64,000 nt of DNA from PFJX01 sp031426815 (GTDB taxonomy: Bacteria > Pseudomonadota > Gammaproteobacteria > Burkholderiales > Thiobacillaceae). The stretch spans positions 16,571 through 80,570 of the forward strand of contig JASJPG010000030.1 of assembly GCA_031426815.1 (NCBI GenBank). Direction: 5' to 3'. Under the pieces are notes generated by a model. The model saw nothing but the letters and a program-made list of their open reading frames with translations. It was not told the origin of the DNA and did no database searches. The position numbers and the translations under genes are program-made. Of the stretch, positions 52,101 to 60,632 are shown piece after piece (position 1 is the first letter of the stretch; each line of letters starts with the position of its first letter).

Positions 52101-52677
52101 GCTGCTCAACCCGGCTTACCCGGCCGCCGTCGTCGCCGGCAATGTGGAAACCTCGCAGAACATCGTCGATGCGCTCTATGGCGCGCTCGGCGTGCTGGCC
52201 GCCAGCCAGGGCAGCATGAACAACTTCAGCTTCGGCGACGGCCGCTATCAATATTACGAGACGGTCTGCGGCGGCGCCGGCGCCGGCCCGGGCTTTGCCG
52301 GCGCCAGCGCGGTGCACAGCCACATGACCAACTCGCGCCTGACCGACCCGGAAGTGCTGGAACTCAACTTCCCGGTGCGCGTGGAACGCTTCGGCATCCG
52401 ACGCGGCTCCGGCGGCAAGGGACAGTTTTGCGGCGGCGATGGCGTCGAGCGGCGGATGCGCTTCCTCGCCCCGATGCAGGCCAATCTGCTGGCGCTGCGG
52501 CGTGTCGTCGCGCCGTTCGGCCTGGCTGGCGGCGAGGCCGGCCAGACTGGGCGGCAATGGATCGAACGCGCCGACGGCCGGATCGAAACGCTGCCCGGCA
52601 TCGCCGAATTCAGGCTCGAAAGCGGCGATGTCTTCGTGCTGGAAACGCCGGGCGGCGGCGGCTTCGGTCTCTCGTAG
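49132..52677 (+). CDS. 5-oxoprolinase-type hydantoinase A/B fusion
   Basis: This 1181-residue ATP-dependent cyclic-amide hydrolase combines hydantoinase A (residues about 1-660; FWIDRGGTFTDIVARTPEG, MGTTVGTNALL and GFDMGGTSTDVSLF) with hydantoinase B (about 680-1181; FNRRFMSIAEDMGRALQNSA and HVGSMGDSV-like HLGSMGDSVRAI). This arrangement is that of eukaryotic-like 5-oxoprolinase OPLAH. Near residue 840 a small palindrome adds several residues. The start is GTG at 49132, overlapping the HDOD gene. Its TAG stop lies within a GTAGG palindromic repeat. Oxoproline is the likeliest substrate, hydantoin the alternative. Confidence 0.9.
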   Translation: MSWQFWIDRGGTFTDIVARTPEGRLLQQKLLSEDPERYRDAAIAGITSMLGLDADAAIPAGLIAAVKMGTTVGTNALLTHTGEPVLLITTAGFADALEIGDQARPDIFALDIRKPAPLHARVLEAQERIAVDGAVLRPLDERALAQVLAAARADGFGACAIAFLHSWKNPAHELRAGELARAAGFGQISLSHQASPLIKFVPRAETAVLDAALSPPVRRYAEQVAAALPADARLEFMQSNGGLADAAHFQGKDSVLSGPAGGLIGMAKVGQAAGFDRLIGFDMGGTSTDVSLFAGEFERSLDTRVGGKGCGHRIRVPMLGVHTVAAGGGSILRFDGERLLAGPESAGSLPGPVCYRRGGPLTVTDANLLLGRLQADFFPAMFGPQADQTLDTASVRTAFAAQTATLNAALHLAYSPEQLAAGYLDIAVEHMADAIRHITLARGVNPVDFTLVSFGGAGGQHACAVADRLGIRQVLISPFAAVLSAYGIGLAERREVRQVAVEQPLADGVRGENPAGEIHRALLRYAGADTVLSIELGDLAEMTAAFHREHRARFGFADPARELICVALESERVSGGGLPESLLDLPTAPAAPIARRPVYFAGGWRDVPLFRREQLAVAQTVPGPALVVEAGSTLVLEPGWRVTLTARGDLLLNAEASAARRPDPTRPDPTWLTLFNRRFMSIAEDMGRALQNSARSVNIRERLDFSCALFDAAGNLIANAPHIPVHLGSMGDSVRAIQTAFGSQLRPGDAWLINSPYAGGTHLPDITVVSPIFADDGRTLRYFTASRAHHADVGGISPGSMPAHSHHIDEEGCRSDGLLIVRDGRLLETAVRHWLARSPLPGGESEPSGARNPEQNLADLAAQVAANALGERQLRRLEAEVGAESVLAYMGFVQDNAEAAVKRLLTKLSGGTFDLPLDEGSHIALRIEIEAQRARIDFSGSSPQQPGNLNAPASIVHSAVLYVFRTLIDADIPLNAGVMRPLDVVLPAASLLNPAYPAAVVAGNVETSQNIVDALYGALGVLAASQGSMNNFSFGDGRYQYYETVCGGAGAGPGFAGASAVHSHMTNSRLTDPEVLELNFPVRVERFGIRRGSGGKGQFCGGDGVERRMRFLAPMQANLLALRRVVAPFGLAGGEAGQTGRQWIERADGRIETLPGIAEFRLESGDVFVLETPGGGGFGLS
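51647..51665 (+). repeat. small palindrome in the oxoprolinase-type gene
   Basis: CTCTCCCC, a GGC spacer and GGGGAGAG form a perfect palindrome in frame within the hydantoinase B domain. It encodes part of SPLPGGESEPSG, a stretch that family members usually lack between the VRxxL and ARNPEQN blocks. It looks like a small insertion, although a sliding repeat cannot be excluded. Confidence 0.5.
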
Positions 52678-52739
52678 GAGCGCCTTCCAAGGCGCGATTG
52701 CTCCGCGGCAAAGCATCGCGCCTTGGAAGGCGTTCCTAC
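52674..52739. repeat. GTAGG-type palindromic element between converging genes
   Basis: GTAGGAGCGCCTTCCAAGGC and the near-identical reverse copy ending in TTCCTAC pair along almost 28 bases, with one mismatch in the outer part. It provides the TAG stop of the oxoprolinase gene and separates it from a minus-strand small gene that ends 12 bases later. It probably acts as a terminator for both. Confidence 0.85.
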
Positions 52740-52750
52740 CCACCGCTTGC

Positions 52751-52966
52751 TCAGCGGAATTCAGCCAGCAGCAGCGCTTCCCGCTCACGTTTGATCTTGC
52801 TGCGCTGCAAGCTGGCGTTGCTCAGGCGCGGATTGGCCTTCATCTGCAATCCGACCCGTTCTATGCCGCCGCGCGGCACCTGCGCCGTCGGTTGCGATAC
52901 GACACCCTGGCCGGCAAGCTGGGTGGCCGCGATAAACAAAAGTACTGCGAGTTGTTCCGAGTACAT
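52751..52966 (-). CDS. small hypothetical protein with an N-terminal hydrophobic segment
   Basis: This 71-residue protein is supported by a very strong GGAGG site 6 bases before ATG at 52966, and by a clean position between a converging and a diverging gene. Residues 5-19 (QLAVLLFIAATQLAG) are a hydrophobic segment that could be a signal peptide or membrane helix. The remainder is basic, with a Lys/Arg-rich segment (SLQRSKIKREREALL) near the end. I recognise no family. It is divergent from the helix-turn-helix regulator gene 183 bases away and could be under its control. Confidence 0.65.
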   Translation of the reverse strand: MYSEQLAVLLFIAATQLAGQGVVSQPTAQVPRGGIERVGLQMKANPRLSNASLQRSKIKREREALLLAEFR

Positions 52967-53149
52967 GATCTGCCTCCATCTTCATTTACCGGCACACGCC
53001 GGATGATGTGCAGGCTAGAGACGGAACGGCTGCGGCGTTAGCAACCGGGTCGCAACCGAGCGGGCCGACCGGGTTGGGCCAACCGGGTTGGTGTCGCGCA
53101 GCGCTTTGGCACACTATCCTGAACTCACACTCGCCACGGAGGACACGCC

Positions 53150-53986
53150 ATGCCGTTTCTACAAGAACAATGGAATACCCACGGTCGCCAGCTCAGCCCG
53201 CTGCGCCGCTACAGCAGCCAGCGCGAATTCGAAGCCGATTGGGTCGGCACGTTGCGGCGGCGCTACAGCCTGTCGCAGGAAGCGCTGGCGGTGCTGGCGA
53301 ATGTCTCCGTCACCACGGTACAGAACTGGGAAAACCCGCAAAGCCGCAAGAGCATCGCGCCGCACAACCAGGATCGTTTGCGCGATATCGATCGCGAGTT
53401 GTGGATCAAATCGCACGTCACCCTGCTGGAACCCTGCCCGCCTTTCCTGCGCGCGTTGTACGACCTGCTCACCGCGAACAAGGACAGCAGCGCGCAGGGC
53501 CTGGCCGAATATCTGATCGCCTGCATGCCGGAACAGGACGCGGAACGCCCGCGTCTGCTGCATTGGGCCGGTCTGGCGCACAGCATCGCCGACCCGACTT
53601 CGAACAAGGCACGCGACTATCAGAACGCCGCGTTGCATGCATTGGGACAGGGGCGCAATCCCCTCTCGGCCGCCATCGAAAACGAAATCCTCGGCAGCCA
53701 GTTCGAGGATTTGCTGACGCAGCCCGCCGGTCTGGAGCGTCAGGACAAAGGCCGCCATCTGCTCGCCGCGTGCGAACGCCTGTATCAGCGCGACGGCCAG
53801 GCCGCCTACAAATGGAACGCGCTGGAAGTGGCTTGCCGCACGCCGCTGCCGCCAGCGACGCAATACGATCTGCTCGGCGAGTTGAACCAGTTGCTGGGCG
53901 ACAACGCGGTGCGCCGGAAGATACAGAGCGACGATGCCTACGAGGCGTTGCGTGTCGCCAACCCCGCCTCCAACACGCTGAACTGA
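53150..53986 (+). CDS. helix-turn-helix regulator with an alpha-helical C-terminal domain
   Basis: This 278-residue protein has an XRE-like DNA-binding helix-turn-helix at residues about 33-65 (SLSQEALAVLANVSVTTVQNW), followed by a long helical region without recognised motif. The overall size and layout resemble Rgg/PlcR-like peptide-sensing regulators, but I see no direct sequence evidence of TPR repeats. GGAGG lies 7 bases before ATG at 53150. A small exported peptide gene follows 11 bases downstream, and a second small gene is divergent upstream. Targets and ligand are unknown. Confidence 0.75.
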   Translation: MPFLQEQWNTHGRQLSPLRRYSSQREFEADWVGTLRRRYSLSQEALAVLANVSVTTVQNWENPQSRKSIAPHNQDRLRDIDRELWIKSHVTLLEPCPPFLRALYDLLTANKDSSAQGLAEYLIACMPEQDAERPRLLHWAGLAHSIADPTSNKARDYQNAALHALGQGRNPLSAAIENEILGSQFEDLLTQPAGLERQDKGRHLLAACERLYQRDGQAAYKWNALEVACRTPLPPATQYDLLGELNQLLGDNAVRRKIQSDDAYEALRVANPASNTLN

Positions 53987-53997
53987 GGGGGAATCAG

Positions 53998-54168
53998 ATG
54001 AAAACCCACCTCAAATACGCCATCGCAGGTTTGGCCTTGCTGGCCAGTCTCGGCCTCGGCAGCGCGGCGCAAGCGGGAACGAGTACGCCGCAAGCATCGA
54101 CGCAGCAGGTTGTGATCGGACCTTTGGCCTGGCAGCGGGTCGGCGCACCGACCAGCATGGAAGGTTAG
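53998..54168 (+). CDS. small secreted peptide, 56 residues
   Basis: The gene has a GAGGGGG site 6 bases before ATG at 53998. The first 26 residues form a classical signal peptide: basic start MKTHLK, hydrophobic core, then AQA before the cut. The mature peptide would be about 30 residues (beginning GTSTPQASTQQ, ending PTSMEG). No Cys, no lipobox and no family match are visible. It follows the helix-turn-helix regulator gene by 11 bases, so the two are almost certainly co-transcribed. Confidence 0.7.
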   Translation: MKTHLKYAIAGLALLASLGLGSAAQAGTSTPQASTQQVVIGPLAWQRVGAPTSMEG

Positions 54169-54202
54169 CCGCTTCGCCTACCTTGTAACGCGCGCTGGTT
54201 GT

Positions 54203-54232
54203 GCGTAGGTGCGAATTTATTTGCACCTACGC
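54203..54232. repeat. short GTAGG-type palindrome between converging genes
   Basis: GCGTAGGTGC and GCACCTACGC form perfect 10-base arms around the AT-rich loop GAATTTATTT. The outer sequence is like that of the larger palindromes but the core differs. It lies between the secreted-peptide gene and the DUF1015 gene, which converge, so it may terminate both. Confidence 0.8.
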
Positions 54233-54244
54233 CGCGGCCCCAAT

Positions 54245-55480
54245 TTACAAACAGTGCGACGCCAGGCCGTCGGCCAGCTTGGGCTCGAACCAGGTCGATT
54301 TCGGCGGCATGACTTCGTTGGCGTCGGCGACGGCCATCAGGTCTTCCATGCCGGTCGCATGCAGCGCCAGCGCCAGCGCCATTTCGCCGGAATCGACCCG
54401 CTTTTCCAGTTCGCTCAAGCCGCGGATACCGCCGACGAAGTCGATGCGCTTGTCGCGGCGCGGGTCGTCGATGCCGAGAATCGGCGCGATCAGGTTGTTC
54501 TGCAACAGGCTGACATCGAGGCGACCGACCGGGTCGTGCGGAATCAGGTCGGGGCGGATGGTCAGCTTGTTCCAGCGGCCGTTCAGGTACAGCCCGAATT
54601 CGCCCGGATGCGCCGGTTTGACGGCGCCGGCGGCCATTTCGATCATGAAACTTTCCGCGACCCGCGCCATGAATTCGGGCTCGGACAGGCCGTTCAGATC
54701 CTTGATGACGCGGTTGTAATCGAGGATACGCATCTGGTGATGCGGGAAGATCACCGACAGGAAATAGTTGTAGGCCTCGTCGCCGCTGTGGTTCAGGTTG
54801 GCGGCGCGGCGCGCGGCGCAGATGCGGCTGGCGGAGGCGGAACGATGATGGCCGTCGGCGATGTACAAGGCCGGCATCGCGTCGAACAGGTCGGTCAGGC
54901 GCGCCAGCGTGGCGGCATCGCGGATCGCCCACAGCGTGTGGCGCACGCCCGATTCGGCCACGCCGTCGGCATCCGGCGTCGCCTGGGTGGCCACGGCGAG
55001 GATGGCATCGACTTCAGCTTGATGCGGATAAGCCAGCAAGACCGGCCCGGTCTGGGCGTTCAGCGCCTCGATCTGGCGCACACGGTCGTCTTCCTTGTCG
55101 GGGCGGGTGAATTCGTGTTTGCGAATGCGATTGGTGTCGTAGTCGGCGACGCTGGCGGCGGCAACCAGGCCGACTTGGACATGCTCGCCCATGATCAGGC
55201 GATAGGCGTAATAACACGCCTGTTCGTCCTGCCGAAGCACGCTGGCGGCGATCATCTTCTGCAGGTTTTCCGCCGCTTTCGCATAGACCTCGGGCGCATA
55301 CGGATCGGTGTCCGGCGGCAGGTCGATTTCCGGCTTGGAAATATGCAGAAAACTCCACGGCCGCCCTTCCGCCAACACGCGCGCTTCGGCGGTATTGAGC
55401 ACGTCGTAGGGCGGTGCGATGACTTCCGGAGCGCGGCCGGGTGCGGGACGCAAAGCGGGAAATGGGCGGATCAGGGACAT
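54245..55480 (-). CDS. DUF1015 family protein
   Basis: This 411-residue protein belongs to the DUF1015 family: IRPFPALRPAPGRAPEVIAPPYDV at the start and ALYIADGHHRSASA in the middle, where the conserved ADGHHR suggests a nucleotide- or metal-binding site. The function is unknown. ATG at 55480 was preferred to TTG at 55486. Its promoter must lie in the 146-base gap shared with the HD-GYP gene. Confidence 0.88.
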   Translation of the reverse strand: MSLIRPFPALRPAPGRAPEVIAPPYDVLNTAEARVLAEGRPWSFLHISKPEIDLPPDTDPYAPEVYAKAAENLQKMIAASVLRQDEQACYYAYRLIMGEHVQVGLVAAASVADYDTNRIRKHEFTRPDKEDDRVRQIEALNAQTGPVLLAYPHQAEVDAILAVATQATPDADGVAESGVRHTLWAIRDAATLARLTDLFDAMPALYIADGHHRSASASRICAARRAANLNHSGDEAYNYFLSVIFPHHQMRILDYNRVIKDLNGLSEPEFMARVAESFMIEMAAGAVKPAHPGEFGLYLNGRWNKLTIRPDLIPHDPVGRLDVSLLQNNLIAPILGIDDPRRDKRIDFVGGIRGLSELEKRVDSGEMALALALHATGMEDLMAVADANEVMPPKSTWFEPKLADGLASHCL

Positions 55481-55503
55481 GTGCAACTTCCAGTTTTCGG
55501 AAA

Positions 55504-55523
55504 GGTCGGAATTCTAGCCGACC
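55504..55523. promoter_or_regulatory. inverted repeat between the divergent DUF1015 and HD-GYP genes
   Basis: GGTCGG, an 8-base spacer AATTCTAG and CCGACC form a dyad that fits a dimeric regulator. It lies 24 bases upstream of the DUF1015 start and 104 bases upstream of the HD-GYP start. A hairpin in the DUF1015 leader is an alternative. No regulator can be named. Confidence 0.35.
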
Positions 55524-55626
55524 GAAAGAGGCGCCGGATTCAAGCACTTCGCCGATGTCGGTGTGCCGCTCAACTTTTCGAGCCCTGCGCCGATAAGAAA
55601 AAAGATTTGCAACAAGGCCGATCCCA

Positions 55627-56739
55627 TTGATTTCAAGCGTTGAGACTGCATTGTCGGACCCCCCCTTGGCAACGATTCTGGTCGTCGACGATGCCCCTGA
55701 AAACCTGGCCGTGCTGAGCGAGTTGTTGCAGCCGCTGTACCGGGTGCGGGTGTCCGTGTCGGGCGAAAAAGCCTTGCAACTGGCGGGCGGCGAACCGCAA
55801 CCGGATCTGATCATGCTCGATGTCATGATGCCCGGCATGGATGGCTACGAAGTGTTTTCCCGTCTGCGCGCCACGCCGCGCACGCGCGACATCCCGGTCA
55901 TTTTCGTCACTGCGATGAACAGCACCGCGGCGGAAATACATGGGCTCAATCTCGGCGCCGTCGACTACATCACCAAACCCATCGTGCCGTCCATCCTGCT
56001 GGCGCGCATTCAGATCCAGCTGGAACTGAAGGCAGCACACGACATCCTGCGCAACCACAACACCTTGCTGGAAGCCGAAGTGGCACGCCGCATGGCGGAG
56101 AACGAGGTGATCCAGACCGTCGGCATTTGTGCGCTGGCGCATCTGGCCGAAACGCGCGATCCGGAGACCGGCAACCATATCCGGCGCACCCAACAGTATG
56201 TGCAGCAGCTCGCCATTCTGCTGCAACGCCAGCCGCGCTTTGCCGCCACGCTGAACGACCGCTACATCGAGCTGCTGGTCCGCTCGGCGCCGTTGCACGA
56301 CATCGGCAAAGTCGGCATTCCCGATGCAATTCTGCAAAAACCCGGCCCGCTGACGCGGCCGGAATGGCAAATCATGCAAACCCACACCGTATTGGGTAGC
56401 GAGGCGATCGATCTGGCCGAGCGCGATGCCGTGCAGCCGGTGGAATTTCTCACCCTGGCCAAGGAAATTGCGCGCTGGCACCATGAAAAATGGGATGGCA
56501 GCGGCTATCCGGACAAACTTGCCGGCGAAGCCATTCCACTCTCCGCCCGGCTGATGGCGCTGGCCGATGTGTTCGATGCCCTGATTTCCAAACGCGTCTA
56601 CAAAGCCCCCCTTTCGCTATCGGCCGCGCGCGAAATCATCGTCGAAGGGCGTGGCCATCACTTCGACCCGGATATCGTCGACGCTTTCCTCGCCGGTTTC
56701 GATGAATTCAAGGCGATCGCACGCCGACATATGGATTGA
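55627..56739 (+). CDS. response regulator with HD-GYP output domain
   Basis: This 370-residue protein has a receiver domain (residues about 15-130: ILVVDDAPEN, phospho-acceptor Asp in LIMLDVMMPGMDGYE, Lys in DYITKPI). An HD-GYP domain (about 165-365) has HDIGKVGIP and HHEKWDGSGYP, both intact, so it should hydrolyse cyclic di-GMP. The start is TTG at 55627, with AAGG upstream; TTG at 55651 is an alternative. Its stop is close to the histidine kinase start, which suggests a cognate kinase-regulator pair. Confidence 0.88.
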   Translation: MISSVETALSDPPLATILVVDDAPENLAVLSELLQPLYRVRVSVSGEKALQLAGGEPQPDLIMLDVMMPGMDGYEVFSRLRATPRTRDIPVIFVTAMNSTAAEIHGLNLGAVDYITKPIVPSILLARIQIQLELKAAHDILRNHNTLLEAEVARRMAENEVIQTVGICALAHLAETRDPETGNHIRRTQQYVQQLAILLQRQPRFAATLNDRYIELLVRSAPLHDIGKVGIPDAILQKPGPLTRPEWQIMQTHTVLGSEAIDLAERDAVQPVEFLTLAKEIARWHHEKWDGSGYPDKLAGEAIPLSARLMALADVFDALISKRVYKAPLSLSAAREIIVEGRGHHFDPDIVDAFLAGFDEFKAIARRHMD

Positions 56740-56753
56740 CCGTCCAGCACCCC

Positions 56754-59700
56754 ATGCCAACCCGCGCCCCCCACCACGCCGGCATCCTCGGCATCGTGCT
56801 GACTTACGCGGCATTCGCCGGCATGTGGATATTGCTCTCCGACAAGGCGTTGGAATGGCTGCTGGACGGATCCGCCCAGGTGACGTTGCTCAACACCGTC
56901 AAGGGCTGGCTGTTCGTCATCGTCACCTCCCTGCTGCTTTACGCGCTGTTGCATCGGCTGCCGGGCCCGGCCGAATCGACCGAAGCGCCCGAAGAGCATT
57001 CCGGGTCCGATCTGGAAACGAGCCAGCTCCGCCAGAGTTCGCTGCTTGCCCCCTTCGCCGTTCTCAGCCTGGTGATACTGGCGCTGACCGCCGGCAGCAT
57101 CGGCCTGACCCTGCGCGACCAGGAAAACAGCGAAGTGGCGCGCTTGCAGGCGATCTCCGACCTGAAGGCGCGCCAGATCGCCGATTGGCTGCAGGAGCGG
57201 CAAAGCGATGCATACCTGCTCCAGAGCAGCCATTTTCTGGCCGAGGCCTACCGCCGTTGGCAAGACCTGGGCGACCTGCCCAGCCGCGACCGCCTGCTGC
57301 AACGCTTGGCCGACTACAGCAAACAAAATGTCCAGGAAGGCATCAATCTGCTCGACGAAAACGGAAAACGCCTGTGGAACAGCCAAGGCCAGACCGCCAG
57401 CCTGGATGCCAAGGTGCTGGCCAAAGTACTGGCGACGGCGCCTGGCGCGCCGGTCAGCCGCATCGGGCCGTATCGCGATAGCGCCGACCGGATTCATCTG
57501 GATTTCGTGGTGCGCTTTCCCGCAACATCCGGCCGCGCGGGGCCGATTATCGTGCTGCATAACGATCCGGCCGATTACTTGCCATCGACGCTGAAGACCT
57601 GGCCGGTACCCAGCGAAACCGGAGAAGCCGTTTTGTTCCGGCGCGACGGCGGCTTTGTCGTCCATCTCAACAAGTTGCACCACCCCTCGACCAAAGCGAT
57701 GGAGCAGCGCTTTCTGAGTGCCGACCCAAGCATGCTGGCCACGCAGGCATTGAGTGGCGCGGCCAAACTCGGCGAACGCATCGACGGCGTCAATTTCCTC
57801 GGCAAGCCGGTGATCGGGGTGGCGCGCAGGGTGCCCGATACCGACTGGCTGCTGATCGCCAAGGTCGATGTTGCCGAAATCCATAGCGGGGCTATCGACA
57901 ACGCCGTCTGGATCGGCCTCGCCGGACTGCTGACGTTGTTCATGGCAACCGCCGGACTCTATCTGTGGCGCCAACAACAGCAACTCGCCGCCGCCCGCAC
58001 TGCGCATCTTGCCCAGGCCGAGCGGCTACGCGCGCTGCGTCTGCTTGCCGCCATTGCAGATAGTTCCAACGACGCCATTTTTGCCAAGGATGCGCAGGGC
58101 CAATACCTGCTGTTCAATCGCGAGGCTTGCCGCGTGACCGGCAAGACGATGGAACAGGTGCTCGGGCGGGACGACACCAGCCTGTTCCCGCCCGAACAAG
58201 CGGCGCAGATCATGGCCCACGACCGGGAAGTGATGTCGAAAAACCAGAACTGCACGTATCAGGAAGACCTCAGTACCGCCGTGGGCGAAATGGTTTATCT
58301 CGCTACCAAAGGGCCGCTGCACGACGAGCAGGGCCGTGTCATCGGCTTGTTCGGCATCTCGCACAACATCACCGAGCGCAGGGCCGCCGAGGAACAACTG
58401 CGCAAACTCTCCCTGGCTATCGAGCAAAGCCCGGAGAGTGTGGTCATCACCAACCTCGCGGCGGAAATCGAGTATGTCAATGAGGCTTTCCTGCATGCCA
58501 CCGGGTTCAGCCGCGCCGAGGCGATAGGCCACAATCCACGCTTTTTGAACTCCGGCAAGACGCCGCGCGCCACCTTCGATGACCTTTGGCAAGCGATGCG
58601 CCAGGGCCGCCCCTGGAAAGGCGAATTCATCAACCGGCGCCGCAACGGCAGCGAGTTCGTCGAATTCGCCATCATCACGCCGCTGCGCCAGCCGGATGGA
58701 CGCATCAGCCACTATGTCGCGGTGAAGGAAGACATCAGCGAGAAGAAACGTCTCGGCGCCGAACTGGATGCGCATCGCCACCATCTCGAAGAACTGGTCG
58801 CCGAACGCACCGTCCAACTTGCTGCCGCCAAGCAAACGGCCGAATCCGCCAACCAGGCCAAGAGCATTTTCCTGGCCAACATGAGCCACGAAATCCGCAC
58901 GCCGATGAATGCCATCGTCGGACTCACGCATCTGCTGCAGCGCGACGGCGTCACCTCGGCCCAGGCCGAACGGCTCGACAAGATCGACAACGCGGCGCGC
59001 CATCTGCTGGCCATCATCAACGACATCCTCGACCTGTCCAAGATCGAAGCCGAACGCCTGATCCTGGAACAAACCGATTTCGCGCTCGCCGCCGTGCTGG
59101 ATCACGTCGGTTCGATGATCGCCGAACAGACCCGCGCGAAAGGGCTGCAAGTCGAAATCGATACCGGCGCGACGCCGGCCTGGTTGCGCGGCGACCCGAC
59201 CCGGTTGAGCCAGGCCTTGCTCAACTACGCCAGCAACGCCGTCAAGTTCACCGCGCGGGGAAGCATTGCCTTGCGCGCCCGTTTGCTGGAAGAACTCGGC
59301 GACAGCCTGCTGATCCGCTTCGAGGTGCAGGACAGCGGTATCGGCATCTCGCCGGAGAATCAGGCCGGTCTGTTCCGCCCCTTCGAGCAGGCCGACCCGT
59401 CCACCACGCGCAAGTACGGTGGCACCGGCCTCGGCCTGGTGATCAACCAGCGACTGGCGAGTCTGATGGGCGGTGAAGTCGGTGTGGAAAGCACCGCCGG
59501 CCAGGGCAGCACCTTCTGGTTTACTGCCCGGCTCGGCCGCGGCATCATGCCCAGCCACCCCAGGCAGCGACCGGTCGATGCGGAGAGCGAATTGCGCCGC
59601 AGCCATGCCGGCGCCCGCCTGTTGTTGGCGGAAGACAACCTGATCAATCGGGAAGTCGCGCTGGAACTGCTGCACGGTCTCGGCCTCGCGGTCGATACCG

Positions 59701-60632
59701 CAACGGATGGGCAGGAAACGTTGGACAAGGTGCGCGACTATGCCTACGACCTGATCCTGATGGATGTGCAAATGCCGCGCATGAATGGCCTGGAAGCGAC
59801 GCGGGCAATCCGCGCCCTGCCCGGCCGCGCCTCGATTCCGATCCTGGCGATGACCGCCAATGCCTTCGAAGAGGACCGCAGGGCGTGCATCGCGGCGGGG
59901 ATGAACGATTTCGTCGCGAAGCCGGTGGATACGGAAGTGCTGTTCGAAACCCTGCTCAAATGGCTCCCCGCGGGCCAATCCGCCGCGCGGGCGGACCAAT
60001 CCGCCTCGCCGGCGGTCTCCAGCCAGCCGACTTTGGCGGTCGACCTGCGCCAGCCGCTGGAGGCGATAGCCGGACTGGAGATGACGCTGTGTCTATCCAA
60101 TCTGCACGGCCGCATTGACAAATATGTGCTGCTGCTGCGGCAATACGCGCTCTTGCATGCGCAAGACACCGACCGCATCGTCGCGTCGATCGAGCAGGCC
60201 GATTACTCCGGCGCGCGCGGCATCGCGCACGGTCTCAAGGGCGTCGCCGCAACCTTGGGCATAGTGCGCATCCGAGAACTGGCGGCGAGTCTGGAAGCGG
60301 CATTACGCGAAGAGCAACCGCTCGAACGGATCGCCGTGCTGATCGAACAGCTCGATCGGGAACATGCGCCTCTGCTGAGTGCGATTCGAAATCTGCCCGA
60401 CCCGAACCGCCCCGTCGCCGTCCTCGCAACGCCAGATCCGCAACGGGTGCGCGACGCCGTCGCGGAGTTGATCGACTTGCTGGCCGATTCCGACGCCCGC
60501 GCCAATCACTTGCTGCGCGCAGCCAAGCCGCTGTTGTGTGCCGCATTGGGCGAAGGTTTCGACGATCTGGCCCGCGAAATCGAGACATTCGATTACGATG
60601 CGGCGCTGATCAGACTGCGCGCCCTGCCATGA
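56754..60632 (+). CDS. membrane-bound hybrid sensor histidine kinase with receiver and Hpt domains
   Basis: This 1292-residue kinase has two N-terminal membrane helices (about 10-30 and 60-80). It continues with a further membrane helix near 110, a periplasmic sensor region to about 385 and a helix near 400. Two PAS domains follow (about 425-680), then the HisKA His in NMSHEIRTPMN (H712), the ATPase blocks NYASNAVKF, DSGIGISPENQ and GGTGLGLVI, a receiver domain with Asp near 1003 (LILMDVQMP), and a C-terminal Hpt domain with His near 1159 in AHGLKG. All phosphotransfer residues are intact. ATG at 56754 is used; TTG at 56736, overlapping the HD-GYP stop, is the alternative. Confidence 0.88.
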   Translation: MPTRAPHHAGILGIVLTYAAFAGMWILLSDKALEWLLDGSAQVTLLNTVKGWLFVIVTSLLLYALLHRLPGPAESTEAPEEHSGSDLETSQLRQSSLLAPFAVLSLVILALTAGSIGLTLRDQENSEVARLQAISDLKARQIADWLQERQSDAYLLQSSHFLAEAYRRWQDLGDLPSRDRLLQRLADYSKQNVQEGINLLDENGKRLWNSQGQTASLDAKVLAKVLATAPGAPVSRIGPYRDSADRIHLDFVVRFPATSGRAGPIIVLHNDPADYLPSTLKTWPVPSETGEAVLFRRDGGFVVHLNKLHHPSTKAMEQRFLSADPSMLATQALSGAAKLGERIDGVNFLGKPVIGVARRVPDTDWLLIAKVDVAEIHSGAIDNAVWIGLAGLLTLFMATAGLYLWRQQQQLAAARTAHLAQAERLRALRLLAAIADSSNDAIFAKDAQGQYLLFNREACRVTGKTMEQVLGRDDTSLFPPEQAAQIMAHDREVMSKNQNCTYQEDLSTAVGEMVYLATKGPLHDEQGRVIGLFGISHNITERRAAEEQLRKLSLAIEQSPESVVITNLAAEIEYVNEAFLHATGFSRAEAIGHNPRFLNSGKTPRATFDDLWQAMRQGRPWKGEFINRRRNGSEFVEFAIITPLRQPDGRISHYVAVKEDISEKKRLGAELDAHRHHLEELVAERTVQLAAAKQTAESANQAKSIFLANMSHEIRTPMNAIVGLTHLLQRDGVTSAQAERLDKIDNAARHLLAIINDILDLSKIEAERLILEQTDFALAAVLDHVGSMIAEQTRAKGLQVEIDTGATPAWLRGDPTRLSQALLNYASNAVKFTARGSIALRARLLEELGDSLLIRFEVQDSGIGISPENQAGLFRPFEQADPSTTRKYGGTGLGLVINQRLASLMGGEVGVESTAGQGSTFWFTARLGRGIMPSHPRQRPVDAESELRRSHAGARLLLAEDNLINREVALELLHGLGLAVDTATDGQETLDKVRDYAYDLILMDVQMPRMNGLEATRAIRALPGRASIPILAMTANAFEEDRRACIAAGMNDFVAKPVDTEVLFETLLKWLPAGQSAARADQSASPAVSSQPTLAVDLRQPLEAIAGLEMTLCLSNLHGRIDKYVLLLRQYALLHAQDTDRIVASIEQADYSGARGIAHGLKGVAATLGIVRIRELAASLEAALREEQPLERIAVLIEQLDREHAPLLSAIRNLPDPNRPVAVLATPDPQRVRDAVAELIDLLADSDARANHLLRAAKPLLCAALGEGFDDLAREIETFDYDAALIRLRALP

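Noticed and set aside
53008..54168. 386-codon plus-strand frame overlapping the helix-turn-helix gene
   Set aside because: Only its last 56 codons are a believable gene; the rest is a shifted shadow of the regulator, which has its own strong ribosome binding site.
58026..59999. Minus-strand open frame of 657 codons
   Set aside because: Antisense shadow of the hybrid histidine kinase gene.
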